From Streptomyces sp. NBC_00683 (lineage in GTDB: Bacteria; Actinomycetota; Actinomycetes; Streptomycetales; Streptomycetaceae): a stretch of 64,000 bases of DNA. A program made the position numbers and the translations under genes. How positions within the stretch are numbered: position 1 is the stretch's first letter; every line of letters starts with the position of its first letter. The stretch lies in assembly GCF_036226745.1 (NCBI RefSeq), contig NZ_CP109013.1:5084001-5148000 (forward strand), in the 5' to 3' direction. Of this stretch, positions 18,371-29,200 are shown one piece after another. Below the pieces are notes generated by a model, which saw only the letters and a list, made by a program, of their open reading frames with translations, ran no database searches and was not told the origin of the DNA.

Positions 18371-19988
18371 CCGGGCGGCTCGCGGGTGGGGCGCCGGCCA
18401 GGATCCAGGGTTCGACGGCCTCGTACTGGCGGCGCTGTTCGTTGTCGGTGCCCCGGCCGAGCACGGTTCCCAGCCAGCCGGCGAGGAATCCGAACGGGAT
18501 GGAGACGAGCCCGGTCGTGGTGAACGGGAACCAGTTGATGTCGCGTCCGGGGAACACCGAACCGGGTGATCCGGAGACGAGGTTGGTGCCGGTGATGAGG
18601 ACGAGGACGCAGGCGGTGCCGCCCAGGAGCGTGCAGAGCAGTCCGGTGCGGGTGAAGCGCCGCCAGAACATGCTGTAGACGAGTGCGGGGGCGATCGCCG
18701 ACGCGCCGATGCAGAACGAGAGCGTGACGAGCGCCTGGACGTTCCAGTGCCGGGCGAGTACGGCGAGGACGACGGCGAGTGCTCCGACGCCGACGGCGGC
18801 CGCCTGCGCGGTGCCCATCTCGGTGCGGCCCGCGACGGGTTCCTTGCCCCGGTCGCGTATGCCGTGCAGTCCGTGGGCGAACAGGTCGTGGGCGAGGGAG
18901 TTGGCGCAGGCCAGGATCATTCCGGCGACGGAGGCGAGCAGGGTCAGGAAGATGGCCGTGGTCATGGTGGTGACGACGAGTGCCCCGATCGCGCCGCCGC
19001 CTGCGACGGCTCCGGCGACCTGGAGGATCGCGCTGTTGCCCTGGGCGCCGGCGGCGGTGATGCGGTCGTGTCCGACGAGTGCCGCGGCGCCGAAGCCGAT
19101 GACCGCGAGCAGGAGGCAGAGTCCGACGACGACGCAGACCGCCCAGGACAGGGAGCGGCGGACGGCCTGTGCGCTGCGGACGCTCGACATCCGCATGGTG
19201 ATGTGGGGCAGGCAGGCGGCGCCGAGGACGACGGTCAGTTCGGAGCTGATCATGTCCAGGTCGCTGCCGCCGAACTGCAGTCCGGAGTGCAGGTAGGCGG
19301 CGCCCGCGCCGCTGCCGCGTTCGGCGGCGGCCAGGAGGGCGCCGGTGTCCCAGTCGAAGCGGTTCATGACGAGGACGGAGACGAGGAGTCCCGCGCCGAG
19401 GAGCACCACGGTCTTGATGATCTGGATGAGGGCGGTGCCCTTCATTCCGCCGATCGCCGCGTAGCTGATCATCACGACGCCCAGGGTGATGATGGAGCCG
19501 GTGCGGAATCCGGAGCTGTCGAAGCCGAGGATGAAGGAGAGCAGATTGCCGCTGCCGGCGAGCTGGACGACCATGAGCGGTACCAGGGCGGCGAGGGTGA
19601 CCGTGCAGGAGGCGATGCGTGCGGCCCGGCCGGGGGCCCGGCGGGTGAGCATGTCGCCCATGGTGAACCGGCCCGCGTTGCGCAGGGGTTCGGCGAGCAG
19701 GAACATCAGCAGGACGAGCGAGAGCACGGTGCTGAGGGCGAGGACGAGGCCGTCGTGGCCGGTGAGGGCGATGACGCCGGTGGTGCCGAGCACGGTGGCG
19801 GCGGAGAAGTAGTCGCCGGCGATGGCGAGGCCGTTGCGCAGCGGGGAGAGCGAGCGGTAGCCGGTGTAGAACTCGTCGAGGTCGTCGCGGTCCGGGCCGG
19901 TCATGACGCAGAGCAGCAGGGTGACGCTGGCGACGGCGATGAACGCCGTGAGGGACATGGTCTGGGCGGACTCGTCGAATCCGTTCAT
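18339..19988 (-). CDS. sodium/solute symporter family transporter (ActP/MctC-like)
   Basis: A 549-residue inner-membrane carrier of the SSF family with about 13 helices. The segment NGLAIAGDYFSAATVLGTTGVIAL and the later helices are typical of cation/monocarboxylate (acetate, pyruvate, propionate) symporters. The start ATG 19988 overlaps the stop of the DUF485 gene as ATGA. DUF485-SSF pairs are a standard acetate/short-acid uptake arrangement. The exact substrate cannot be read from sequence. The 3' end overlaps the convergent coiled-coil gene. Confidence 0.92.
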   Translation of the reverse strand: MNGFDESAQTMSLTAFIAVASVTLLLCVMTGPDRDDLDEFYTGYRSLSPLRNGLAIAGDYFSAATVLGTTGVIALTGHDGLVLALSTVLSLVLLMFLLAEPLRNAGRFTMGDMLTRRAPGRAARIASCTVTLAALVPLMVVQLAGSGNLLSFILGFDSSGFRTGSIITLGVVMISYAAIGGMKGTALIQIIKTVVLLGAGLLVSVLVMNRFDWDTGALLAAAERGSGAGAAYLHSGLQFGGSDLDMISSELTVVLGAACLPHITMRMSSVRSAQAVRRSLSWAVCVVVGLCLLLAVIGFGAAALVGHDRITAAGAQGNSAILQVAGAVAGGGAIGALVVTTMTTAIFLTLLASVAGMILACANSLAHDLFAHGLHGIRDRGKEPVAGRTEMGTAQAAAVGVGALAVVLAVLARHWNVQALVTLSFCIGASAIAPALVYSMFWRRFTRTGLLCTLLGGTACVLVLITGTNLVSGSPGSVFPGRDINWFPFTTTGLVSIPFGFLAGWLGTVLGRGTDNEQRRQYEAVEPWILAGAPPASRPVSSPQEPYAR

Positions 19989-20542
19989 CGGCCTGCTCCG
20001 GTCCGGCGGCGTTCGGTCGGTCCGTCGCCCCTGTCGTGGTGGGCGCCCCGGTTGCGCAGTCCGGCGCAGAGCGGGTCGACGGTGCGCCGGGCGGTCCACT
20101 CGTACACGGCGATGGCCACGAGGGTGACGGGGAGCTGGCACAGGCCGAGGAGGAGGCCCGTCGTGAGGCCGCCGTCGCCCACGGGGTCGGTCATCAGGCC
20201 GGGTGCGTATCCGGACAGGAGCAGGAACAGCGTGAAGTAGCCGAGCGCGGTCAGTGTCGCGACGCGGCGCAGCACCCGGTAGGCGGTGCGCAGTCTGCGC
20301 AGGTCGCCGTGGTGGCCGGGTGCGGGGACGGGGGTGGTTGCGGGGGCCGGCCAGCGCGGTGGTGGCTGCGGTGACGAGCTCTGCCAGGGCAGGAGGTACT
20401 CGCCCGGGTACGGGGGTGGCTGGGGGCGCTGTCGCGGTGGCCGGGGAGGGCGCATGCGGGGTGGCGGGAAGGCGGGTTGCGGCGGGAGCGGGGGTTGCCG
20501 CCGCGGTGGGTAGGGGGGTTGGTGCGGGTTGTCGTACGACAT
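19985..20542 (-). CDS. DUF485 membrane protein, partner of the symporter
   Basis: A 185-residue protein. A very Pro-rich cytoplasmic N-terminus (about 1-85, PPYPPRRQPPLPPQP-type) precedes the DUF485 domain with two membrane helices (about 105-125 and 140-160: ALGYFTLFLLLSGYAPGL and GLLLGLCQLPVTLVAIAVYEW). The proline tail is longer than in the usual 100-residue DUF485 proteins and may be a protein-interaction region. AAGGAG lies about ten bases before ATG 20542. It is translationally coupled to the symporter and is probably its accessory subunit. Confidence 0.9.
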   Translation of the reverse strand: MSYDNPHQPPYPPRRQPPLPPQPAFPPPRMRPPRPPRQRPQPPPYPGEYLLPWQSSSPQPPPRWPAPATTPVPAPGHHGDLRRLRTAYRVLRRVATLTALGYFTLFLLLSGYAPGLMTDPVGDGGLTTGLLLGLCQLPVTLVAIAVYEWTARRTVDPLCAGLRNRGAHHDRGDGPTERRRTGAGR

Positions 20543-20649
20543 CGGGTGCTGCTCCTTGCATGGCTCGGGTCCGGGGACGGACTGCAAGGCAGGAGCGCGG
20601 GTGCGCTCAGGGAGCGCGAACGTTACTCGTGGGTATCGCTGCTGGGGAG

Positions 20650-20677
20650 GGTTACGTCCGAACTACCTTCGGTAACC
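20650..20677 (-). terminator. hairpin after the MFS exporter gene
   Basis: CCGAA-CTACC-TTCGG (20658-20672) is flanked by GGTTA/TAACC arms (20650-20654 and 20673-20677), with a 3-base bulge. It begins ten bases after the MFS stop on the minus strand. It has no T-run, so it could equally be an operator for the DUF485 operon. Confidence 0.45.
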
Positions 20678-20687
20678 TTCCAGTTGT

Positions 20688-22352
20688 CTAGTCCTTGAAC
20701 TCCGGGGAGGGGCTTTCGCGCTCCTCGAGGACCGGAAAACGCCGTGGGGCGACGACGACGAGCACCAGCAGGGCGAGTGCGGCGGCCCCCGCGGCGCCGA
20801 CGAACACGTAGTCGACGGCTGTGTCGACGGCCCGGCGCAGGTAGTCCGTCGCGGCGGCGGAGAGGGCCGCCGGATTCTCCAGTGCGTGCGAGACCGCGTC
20901 CAGGTCGCCGGGCAGTCCGGGAACGGGGGCGGCGGCCAGCCGGGAGGCGAGCACTCCGTTGGCGACGGCGCCGAAGAGCGCGGCGCCCAGGCTCTGGCCG
21001 ACCTGGCGGCAGAACAGGACGGACGCGGTCGTCGTGCCGCGCTCGGACCAGCCGACCGTCGACTGGACCCCGACGATGAGGGGCAGTTGGAAGAGGCCCA
21101 GTGCGGCGCCGAGCAGCAGCATGATCAGGGCGGGCTGCCACGGAGCGCCGGGGAAGGGCAGCAGGGGGAAGGCGAGCAGGATCAGCAGGGCGCCCGTCAT
21201 CCCGGTGATCGCGGTGCGGCGGAAGCCGATGCGGTTGTAGACGCGGTCGGAGAACGCGGCGGCCACGGGCCAGCTCAGCGTCATGACGGAGAGGACGAAC
21301 CCGGCGGCGATCGGGCCGAGTCCGAGGACCGACTGGGCGTACGTGGGCAGGAACACGGTCGGCGCGACCATCAGCAGGCCCATCGCGCCCAGGGCCAGAT
21401 TGACCGAGGCGATGGTGCGGCGCCGCCAGACCCAGCCGGGGATGACGGGTTCCGCGGCGCGCCGCTCGATGAGGACGGTCAGCACGGCCATGGCCGCGCT
21501 CGCACCCAGGAGCCCGAGCGAGGGGGCGGAGAGCCACGGCCAGGCGACCCCGCCCTGGACGAGCGCGGTCAGCAGGAGCGCACCGGTGGCGAAGACCGCG
21601 AGGGCGCCCGCCCAGTCGATACGGGGGCGGGTGGCGGGGCGCGGGCGGGCCGGTTCGTGGAGGTGGCGGACCACCAGCCACAGGGCGATCGCGCCGACCG
21701 GCAGATTGATGAGGAAGATCCAGCGCCAGTCGGCGTACGCGGCGAGCAGCCCGCCGATCGCCGGGCCCGCGACGGCCGATGTGGCCCAGACCGTGGACAG
21801 CCTCGCCTGGATCTTCGGGCGTTCCTTGAGCGGGTAGAGGTCGGCCGCGATGGTCTGCACCGTGCCCTGGAGGGCGCCGCCGCCGAGGCCCTGGACGACC
21901 CGGAAGGCGATCAGGGCGGCCATGTTCCAGGCCGCGGCGCAGAGTACGGAGCCGGCCAGGAAGAGGATGATGCCCGCGATGAGGACGGGCTTGCGGCCGA
22001 AGGTGTCGGAGAGCTTCCCGTACACCGGGAGGGTGACGGTCACGGCGAGCAGGTAGCCGGAGAAGAGCCAGGAGAACACGGCGAAGCCGCCGAGGTCGCC
22101 GACGATCTGCGGGACGGCTGTGGCGACGATGGTGCCGTCGATGGCGGCGAGCGCCATGCCGAGCATGAGTGCGGCGACCACGGGGCGCCTGCCGCGGTCG
22201 GAGGCGGTCGTGGCGGTGCCTCCGTACCCGGCCCCGGGCCCCGTACCCGGCCCTGCCCCGGGGCCCGTTCCCGTTCCGGCTCCCCCTCCGGTAGGTCCGG
22301 ATGCTGCCGCGGAACCGCTGTCCGTCCCGCCCGCGCTGCCCGTGCCGCCCAC
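20688..22352 (-). CDS. MFS drug/solute exporter, 14-helix DHA2 (EmrB/QacA) type
   Basis: A 554-residue proton-driven exporter. After a Gly/Thr-rich N-terminal tail (about 1-50), MALAAIDGTIVATAVPQIVGDL marks helix 1 of the DHA2 group. YGKLSDTFGRKPVLI is the A motif between helices 2 and 3, and LQGTVQTIAADL and GPAIGGLLA are in helices 4-5. Fourteen helices fit the length. GTG 22352 is preferred because AAAGGAAA lies just upstream. A longer start (22391) has no ribosome site. It is divergent from an ABC exporter pair, with no regulator beside it. The substrate is unknown. Confidence 0.9.
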   Translation of the reverse strand: MGGTGSAGGTDSGSAAASGPTGGGAGTGTGPGAGPGTGPGAGYGGTATTASDRGRRPVVAALMLGMALAAIDGTIVATAVPQIVGDLGGFAVFSWLFSGYLLAVTVTLPVYGKLSDTFGRKPVLIAGIILFLAGSVLCAAAWNMAALIAFRVVQGLGGGALQGTVQTIAADLYPLKERPKIQARLSTVWATSAVAGPAIGGLLAAYADWRWIFLINLPVGAIALWLVVRHLHEPARPRPATRPRIDWAGALAVFATGALLLTALVQGGVAWPWLSAPSLGLLGASAAMAVLTVLIERRAAEPVIPGWVWRRRTIASVNLALGAMGLLMVAPTVFLPTYAQSVLGLGPIAAGFVLSVMTLSWPVAAAFSDRVYNRIGFRRTAITGMTGALLILLAFPLLPFPGAPWQPALIMLLLGAALGLFQLPLIVGVQSTVGWSERGTTTASVLFCRQVGQSLGAALFGAVANGVLASRLAAAPVPGLPGDLDAVSHALENPAALSAAATDYLRRAVDTAVDYVFVGAAGAAALALLVLVVVAPRRFPVLEERESPSPEFKD

Positions 22353-22712
22353 AGGGTTTCCTTTCCCTATGCATCTAAATTCTGGGGACACTGTCTCACC
22401 GCAGGAGGCCGGTCGGCAGCATGCGGCCGAGGGATGAGATCCCCTACCCAGGTCTCCCCCCGGGGTCGCAGACCCCTAGGGGGAGCTCCGTACTTCTGGC
22501 CAGGGGTCGTTCCTCCCGGCGGAGGACGTGCCACGACTGCCCCGTTCCTTACGGTGTTCTTACGCCGCGAGTGCGGCTGACCGCAGAGGGCGGGGTGGGG
22601 AAAACCCCACCTGAAGACTGCGCTGGGCACCAGCGCGCGGGACCCCCTCCGCACACGAGACTTTGAACGTACACAGAGACGTCCGGGCATCGACCGACAT
22701 AGGAGAAAAACC
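22353..22712. other. 360-bp divergent intergenic region between the MFS and ABC exporters
   Basis: No gene is seen. Two hairpins are present. The first is a strong bulged stem at 22454-22485 (CTCCCCC and GGGGTC pairing with GACCCC and GGGGGAG). The second is a 7-bp stem GGTGGGG/CCCCACC at 22594-22611 with an AAAA loop, in the probable leader of the ABC operon. An A/T-rich ATGCATCTAAATTCT stretch (22369-22383) sits at the MFS promoter. The ABC ribosome site AGGAG is at 22701-22705. Confidence 0.55.
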
Positions 22713-23501
22713 GTGACAACGGCTGTAACCATTCCCAGGCACGGGGGCACTGGAGGGCGTACGGCCGTCGCTGCGCGAGCGCGGCAGGTCGTCAAGGCGT
22801 ACGGCGCGGGGGAGACCCGGGTCGTCGCGCTCGACCATGTCGATGTGGACATCGCACGCGGGCAGTTCACGGCGATCATGGGTCCGTCCGGCTCCGGCAA
22901 GTCGACCCTGATGCACTGCCTGGCCGGTCTGGACACCGTGACCTCGGGCGAGATCCACCTCGCCGACATCGAGATCACCAAGCTCAAGGACAAGAAGCTC
23001 ACCCAGCTGCGCCGGGACCGGATCGGCTTCATCTTCCAGGCGTTCAACCTGCTTCCGACGCTCAACGCGATCGAGAACATCACGCTGCCGATGGACATCG
23101 CGGGCCGCAAGCCCGACGCGGCATGGCTGCAGCAGGTCGTCGAGACCGTCGGTCTCGCCGACCGGCTGAAGCACCGGCCGACGCAGCTCTCCGGCGGTCA
23201 GCAGCAGCGTGTGGCCGTGGCCCGTGCCCTGGCCGCCCGCCCCGACATCATCTTCGGTGACGAGCCCACCGGGAACCTGGACTCGCGGGCCGGCGCCGAG
23301 GTGCTGTCGTTCCTGCGCAGGTCGGTGGACGAGCTGGGCCAGACCATCGTCATGGTCACGCACGACCCGGTGGCCGCGTCCTACGCGGACCGGGTGCTGT
23401 ACCTCGCGGACGGTTCCATCGTCGACGAGATGCAGAACCCGACGGCCGATCAGGTCCTGGACCGGATGAAGGACTTCGACGCGCGCGGGCGGACCTCATG
23501 A
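22713..23501 (+). CDS. ABC exporter ATP-binding protein (MacB/LolD type), system 1
   Basis: A 262-residue ATPase with Walker A GPSGSGKST (about 57-65), Q-loop FIFQAFNLLPTL, signature LSGGQQQRVAVARALA, Walker B IIFGDEPTGNLDSR and H-loop VMVTHD. The DEPTGNLDS text is typical of the MacB/LolD/FtsE group that works with FtsX-like permeases. The GTG start at 22713 has AGGAG upstream. The stop overlaps the permease ATG as ATGA. It is very similar over its length to the ATPase at 55036-55803. The partner permease defines the system as a mechanotransmission-type exporter or lipoprotein/peptide handler. Confidence 0.95.
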   Translation: MTTAVTIPRHGGTGGRTAVAARARQVVKAYGAGETRVVALDHVDVDIARGQFTAIMGPSGSGKSTLMHCLAGLDTVTSGEIHLADIEITKLKDKKLTQLRRDRIGFIFQAFNLLPTLNAIENITLPMDIAGRKPDAAWLQQVVETVGLADRLKHRPTQLSGGQQQRVAVARALAARPDIIFGDEPTGNLDSRAGAEVLSFLRRSVDELGQTIVMVTHDPVAASYADRVLYLADGSIVDEMQNPTADQVLDRMKDFDARGRTS

Positions 23502-26080
23502 CCGTCTGGAAGACCTCGATGCGCAACTTCTTCGCGCACAAGGGACGGATGGCGCTCTCCGCCGTCGCGGTCCTGCTGTCGGTGGCGTTCGTGTGCGGCA
23601 CGCTCGTCTTCACCGACACGATGAACACCACCTTCGACAAGCTGTTCGCGGCGTCGTCGGCCGATGTCACCGTCAGCCCGAAGACCGCCGAGGGCGCGGA
23701 CGAGCTGCCGGAGAACGGCCGGCCCGAAGCGCTGCCCGCCTCCGTCCTCGCAGAGGTCGAGAAGGCCGACGGCGTGAAGGGGGCCGAGGGCGGAGTCATG
23801 AGCATGTCCGTCACGGTCGTCGACAGCCACAACAAGAACATGGGCTCCGAGACCGGCGCCCCGACGATCGCCGGCAACTGGACGCGCAACGACCTGCGTT
23901 CCATGGAGATCACCTCCGGCCACGCGCCGCGCGGCCCGACCGAGGTCATGGTCGACGCCGACACCGCCGAGAAGCACCACCTGAAGATCGGTGACGAGCT
24001 GCGGACCGTCGCCGTCACCGGTGACATCAAGGCGAGGATCAGCGGCATCACCGCCTTCACCGTGACCAACCCGGGTGCGGCCGTTGTCTACTTCGACACG
24101 GCCACCGCCCAGCAGAAGCTGCTCGGCAAGCCCGGCGTCTTCACCCACATCTCCGTCCAGGCCGAACCCGGCGTCGACGACAAGCAGCTGAAGAAGAACG
24201 TCGCCGCGGCCCTGGGCGACCCGGGTACGTACAAGCTGCAGACCCAGGACGAGGCCGCCGCGGCCAACAAGGACTCCATGGGCTCCTTCCTGGACGTCAT
24301 GAAGTACGCGATGCTCGGCTTCGCAGGGATCGCCTTCCTCGTCGGCATCTTCCTGATCGTCAACACCTTCTCGATGCTGGTCGCCCAGCGCACCCGCGAG
24401 ATCGGCCTGATGCGGGCCATCGGCTCCAGCCGCAAGCAGGTCAACCGGTCCGTGCTGGTCGAGGCGGTACTCCTGGGCATCGTCGGCTCGGTCCTCGGTG
24501 TGGGCGCCGGGGTCGGCCTGGCCGTCGGGCTGATGAAGCTCATGAGCGCCATGGGCATGGAGCTGTCGACCAAGGACCTCACCATCGCCTGGACGACTCC
24601 GGTCATCGGGCTCGCGCTCGGCGTCATCGTGACCGTCCTCGCCGCCTACATCCCGGCCCGCCGGGCCGGCAAGGTCTCCCCGATGGCGGCCCTGCGCGAC
24701 GCCGGTACCCCGGCGGACGCGAAGTCCGGCTGGATCCGGGCCGCCATCGGCCTGGTCCTCACCGGTGTGGGCGCGGCGGCCCTGTGGGCGACGACGCAGG
24801 CGGACAAGGCGAGCGAGGGCTCGCTCTTCCTCGGCCTGGGCGTGGTCCTCACCCTCATCGGCTTCATCGTGATCGGCCCGCTGCTGGCCGGCGTGGTGGT
24901 GCGGGCGCTCAGCGTCGTCGTACTGCGGCTCTTCGGCCCCGTCGGCCGGCTGGCGGAGCGCAACGCGCTGCGCAACCCGCGGCGTACGGGAGCGACCGGC
25001 GCGGCACTCATGATCGGCCTGGCCCTGGTGGCCTGCCTCTCGGTCGTGGGCTCCTCCATGGTCGCCTCGGCCACCGAGGAGCTGGACAAGTCGGTCGGCA
25101 CGGACTTCATCGTCCAGTCGAGCACCGGCCAGCTGGTCGTGCCGCAGGCGGCACAGGCCATCAAGAACGTGCCCGGCATCGAGCACGTCACCGACTACAG
25201 GTCCGTCAGCGCGAAGCTCACCTCCCCCGACGGAAAGACGGAGGACGAGGGCGTCGTCGCCGCCGACCCGACGTACCAGCAGGATCTGCGGCGCACGACG
25301 GTCGCCGGTGATCTCGGCGACGCGTACGGCAAGAACGCCATGTCGGTCGGCGACGACTACGCCGTCCGGCACGGGATCGAGGTCGGGGACGAGATCACGG
25401 TCGCGTTCAAGGCGGGTGAGACGGCGAAGCTGAAGGTCGCCGCGATCACCTCGGACGAGACGAACGTGGACAAGGGCGCGATGTACACCAACATCACGAC
25501 CGTCGAGCAGTACCTCCCCGCCGACCGGATGCCCGAGAACATGATCATGTTCGCCAAGGCGAAGGACGGCAAGGAGAAGGAGGCGTACACGGCCCTCAAG
25601 AGCGCGCTCGCCGCGTACCCGCAGTACAAGGTGCAGAACCAGGCCGACTTCAAGCAGGACCTGAAGGACCAGATCGGCCAGCTGCTGAACATCGTGTACG
25701 GCCTGCTCGCCCTGGCGATCATCGTCGCGGTGCTCGGTGTGGTGAACACCCTGGCCCTGTCGGTGGTCGAGCGGACCCGTGAGATCGGCCTGATGCGGGC
25801 GATCGGCCTCTCCCGGCGCCAGCTGCGGCGCATGATCCGGCTGGAGTCCGTGGTCATCGCCCTGTTCGGCGCCCTGCTCGGGCTCGGCCTGGGCATGGGC
25901 TGGGGCACCTCGGCCCAGAAGCTGCTGGCCCTGGAGGGTCTCGGCGTCCTGGAGATCCCGTGGCCGACGATCCTCACGGTGTTCGTCGCCTCGGCCTTCG
26001 TCGGACTGTTCGCGGCGCTGGTCCCCGCTTTCCGGGCCGGCCGGATGAACGTCCTGAACGCGATCGCCACCGACGGGTGA
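23498..26080 (+). CDS. FtsX-like ABC permease with two large extracytoplasmic domains, system 1
   Basis: An 860-residue permease. An N-terminal helix (about 18-38) is followed by a MacB-type periplasmic-core domain (about 40-245), three helices (about 265-395), a linker helix pair (about 410-475), a second N-side helix (about 500-520), a second extracytoplasmic domain (about 525-720) and three more helices (about 730-855). FLIVNTFSMLVAQRTREIGLMRAIGSSR and VLGVVNTLALSVVERTREIGLMRAIGLSR are the two FtsX signatures. It is an in-frame duplicated permease of the type common in actinobacteria. It is coupled to the ATPase by ATGA and followed by a strong terminator. Confidence 0.94.
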   Translation: MTVWKTSMRNFFAHKGRMALSAVAVLLSVAFVCGTLVFTDTMNTTFDKLFAASSADVTVSPKTAEGADELPENGRPEALPASVLAEVEKADGVKGAEGGVMSMSVTVVDSHNKNMGSETGAPTIAGNWTRNDLRSMEITSGHAPRGPTEVMVDADTAEKHHLKIGDELRTVAVTGDIKARISGITAFTVTNPGAAVVYFDTATAQQKLLGKPGVFTHISVQAEPGVDDKQLKKNVAAALGDPGTYKLQTQDEAAAANKDSMGSFLDVMKYAMLGFAGIAFLVGIFLIVNTFSMLVAQRTREIGLMRAIGSSRKQVNRSVLVEAVLLGIVGSVLGVGAGVGLAVGLMKLMSAMGMELSTKDLTIAWTTPVIGLALGVIVTVLAAYIPARRAGKVSPMAALRDAGTPADAKSGWIRAAIGLVLTGVGAAALWATTQADKASEGSLFLGLGVVLTLIGFIVIGPLLAGVVVRALSVVVLRLFGPVGRLAERNALRNPRRTGATGAALMIGLALVACLSVVGSSMVASATEELDKSVGTDFIVQSSTGQLVVPQAAQAIKNVPGIEHVTDYRSVSAKLTSPDGKTEDEGVVAADPTYQQDLRRTTVAGDLGDAYGKNAMSVGDDYAVRHGIEVGDEITVAFKAGETAKLKVAAITSDETNVDKGAMYTNITTVEQYLPADRMPENMIMFAKAKDGKEKEAYTALKSALAAYPQYKVQNQADFKQDLKDQIGQLLNIVYGLLALAIIVAVLGVVNTLALSVVERTREIGLMRAIGLSRRQLRRMIRLESVVIALFGALLGLGLGMGWGTSAQKLLALEGLGVLEIPWPTILTVFVASAFVGLFAALVPAFRAGRMNVLNAIATDG

Positions 26081-26105
26081 GCATGCGCGTCGTAGGATGA
26101 CTGAT

Positions 26106-26143
26106 CCGGCCCCGGGGCGTTCCTCCAAACGCCCCGGGGCCGG
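26106..26143 (+). terminator. strong terminator of ABC system 1
   Basis: A perfect 16-bp stem (26106-26121 with 26128-26143) and 6-base loop begin 26 bp after the permease stop and are followed by TTCCGTT. Confidence 0.88.
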
Positions 26144-26285
26144 TTCCGTTCCCCGTGACGGTGGCCGGGAGCCTTGTTGCGGGGGCGGCTGTCACACCGG
26201 AGTCGTACGCTGGAAGCCCCGGCCCGTCCTACGTGTCGGGCCCTTCGCGTTGCTCACTCCTCGCCCCACCGGACGGAATGCCTTC

Positions 26286-29200
26286 ATGAGCCTGCACGGT
26301 CTGCTGGACGTAGTCGTCACCGATCCGGCGCTCTCCGAAGCGGTGAAGGCCGCCACCGACGGCCACCGCACCCATGTCGACCTGGTGGGCCCGCCCGCCG
26401 CCCGGCCCTTCGCGGTGGCCGCGCTGGCCCGTGAGGCGGGGCGTACGGTGCTCGCCGTCACCGCGACGGGGCGCGAGGCCGAGGACCTGGCAGCAGCGCT
26501 GCGCACCCTGCTGCCCCCGGACACCGTCGCGGAGTTCCCGTCCTGGGAGACCCTGCCCCACGAACGGCTCTCGCCCCGCTCGGACACCGTGGGCCGGCGC
26601 CTCGCCGTGCTGCGGCGGCTGGCCCACCCGCGGCAGGACGACCCGGAGACCGGCCCGGTCGCCGTGGTGGTCGCGCCGATCCGCTCGGTGCTCCAGCCGC
26701 AGGTCAAGGGGCTCGGTGACCTGGAGCCCGTGGCGCTGACCAGCGGGCAGACCGCCGATCTGGGCGAGGTCGTGGACGCGCTCGCCGCGGCAGCGTACTC
26801 CCGCGTCGAACTGGTCGAGAAGCGGGGCGAATTCGCCGTACGCGGCGGCATCCTGGACGTCTTCCCGCCGACCGAGGAGCACCCCCTTCGGGTGGAGTTC
26901 TGGGGCGACGACGTCGAGGAGATCCGCTACTTCAAGATCGCCGACCAGCGGTCGCTGGAGGTCGCCGAGCACGGGCTGTGGGCGCCGCCCTGCCGCGAGC
27001 TGCTGCTCACCGAGGACGTACGGGGCAGGGCCGCGCTCCTCGCGGAGGCCCATCCCGAGCTGGGGGAGCTGCTCGGCAAGATCGCCGAGGGGATCGCCGT
27101 CGAGGGCATGGAATCCCTCGCCCCGGTGCTCGTCGACGAGATGGAACTGCTCCTGGACGTCCTGCCCAAGGGCTCGATGGCGGTGGTGTGCGACCCGGAG
27201 CGGGTGCGGACCCGGGCGACCGACCTGGTCGCCACCAGCCAGGAGTTCCTCCAGGCGTCCTGGGCGGCCACCGCGGGCGGCGGCGAGGCCCCCATCGATG
27301 TCGGCGCGGCCTCGCTGCGGGGCATCGCCGATGTCCGTGATCATGCCCGTGAGCTGGGCATGATGTGGTGGTCGGTCTCCCCGTTCGCGGCGGACGACGA
27401 GCTGGACGAGGACACCCTGAAGCTCGGGATGCGCGCCCCGGAGGCGTACCGGGGCGACACCGCGCGTGCGCTCGCCGACACCAAGGGATGGCTCGCCGAC
27501 GGCTGGCGCACGGTGTACGTCACCGCGGGGCAGGGGCCCGCCTCCCGCACCGTCGAGGTGCTCGGCGGCGAGGGCATCGCGGCCCGCCTCGACCAGGATC
27601 TGCGAGAGATCACGCCGTCGCTCGTGCACGTCTCGTGCGGGGCCATCGACTACGGCTTCATCGATGCGGGCCTGAAGTTGGCCGTGCTGACGGAGACGGA
27701 CCTGACCGGGCAGCGCACGGCCACCAAGGACCTGGGCCGGATGCCGGCCCGGCGCCGCAAGTCCGTCGATCCGCTGACCCTCCAGGCGGGCGACTACATC
27801 GTCCACGAGCAGCACGGTGTGGGCCGCTACATCGAGATGGTGCAGCGCACCGTGCAGGGCGCGACCCGCGAGTACCTCCTCGTCGAGTACGCCCCCGCCA
27901 AGCGCGGCCAGCCCGGCGACCGCCTCTACATCCCCACCGACCAGCTGGAGCAGGTCACGAAGTACGTCGGTGGCGAGGCGCCCACCCTCCACCGGCTCGG
28001 CGGCGCCGACTGGACCAAGACCAAGCAGCGGGCCAAGAAGGCGGTCAAGGAGATCGCCGCCGACCTGATCAAGCTGTACTCCGCGCGGATGGCGGCCCCG
28101 GGGCACGCCTTCGGCCCGGACACCCCCTGGCAGCGCGAGCTGGAGGACGCCTTCCCGTACGCGGAGACGCCCGACCAGCTGTCCACGATCGCCGAGGTCA
28201 AGGAGGACATGGAGAAGTCCGTCCCCATGGACCGCCTGGTCTGCGGCGACGTCGGTTACGGCAAGACGGAGATCGCGGTCCGCGCGGCGTTCAAGGCGGT
28301 CCAGGACGGCAAGCAGGTCGCCGTCCTCGTACCGACGACGCTGCTGGTCCAGCAGCACTTCGGTACGTTCACCGAGAGGTACGCCCAGTTCCCCGTCAAC
28401 GTGCGGGCCCTAAGCCGCTTCCAGTCGGACACCGAGTCGAAGGCGACGCTGGAGGGGCTGCGCGAGGGCTCCGTGGACCTGGTCATCGGCACGCACCGGC
28501 TGTTCTCGTCGGAGACGAGGTTCAAGGACCTGGGCCTGGTCATCGTCGACGAGGAGCAGCGCTTCGGCGTCGAGCACAAGGAGCAGCTGAAGAAGCTCCG
28601 GGCCAACGTCGACGTCCTCACGATGTCCGCGACGCCCATTCCCCGTACGCTCGAAATGGCCGTCACCGGCATCCGCGAGATGTCGACGATCACGACGCCT
28701 CCGGAGGAGCGGCATCCCGTCCTCACCTTCGTCGGACCGTACGAGGAGAAGCAGATCGGCGCGGCCGTCCGGCGTGAACTGCTGCGTGAGGGACAGGTCT
28801 TCTACATCCACAACCGGGTCGAGTCCATCGACCGTGCGGCGGCCAGGCTGCGCGAGATCGTGCCGGAGGCCCGGATCGCCACGGCGCACGGCCAGATGGG
28901 CGAGAGCGCGCTGGAGCAGGTCGTCGTCGACTTCTGGGAGAAGAAGTTCGACGTGCTCGTCTCCACGACGATCGTCGAGTCCGGCATCGACATCTCCAAC
29001 GCGAACACGCTGATCGTGGAACGCGGCGACAACTTCGGCCTGTCCCAGCTGCACCAGCTGCGCGGCCGGGTCGGGCGGGGCCGGGACCGGGGCTACTCCT
29101 ACTTCCTGTACCCGCCGGAGAAGCCCCTCACCGAGACCGCCCACGAGCGGCTGGCGACCATCGCCCAGCACACCGAGATGGGCGCGGGCATGTACGTGGC

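Noticed and set aside
23450..26128. An 892-codon minus-strand frame opposite the ABC permease
   Set aside because: It is composed of Asp/Arg/Gly/His-rich shadow sequence, has no family motif, and lies entirely opposite a clear permease.
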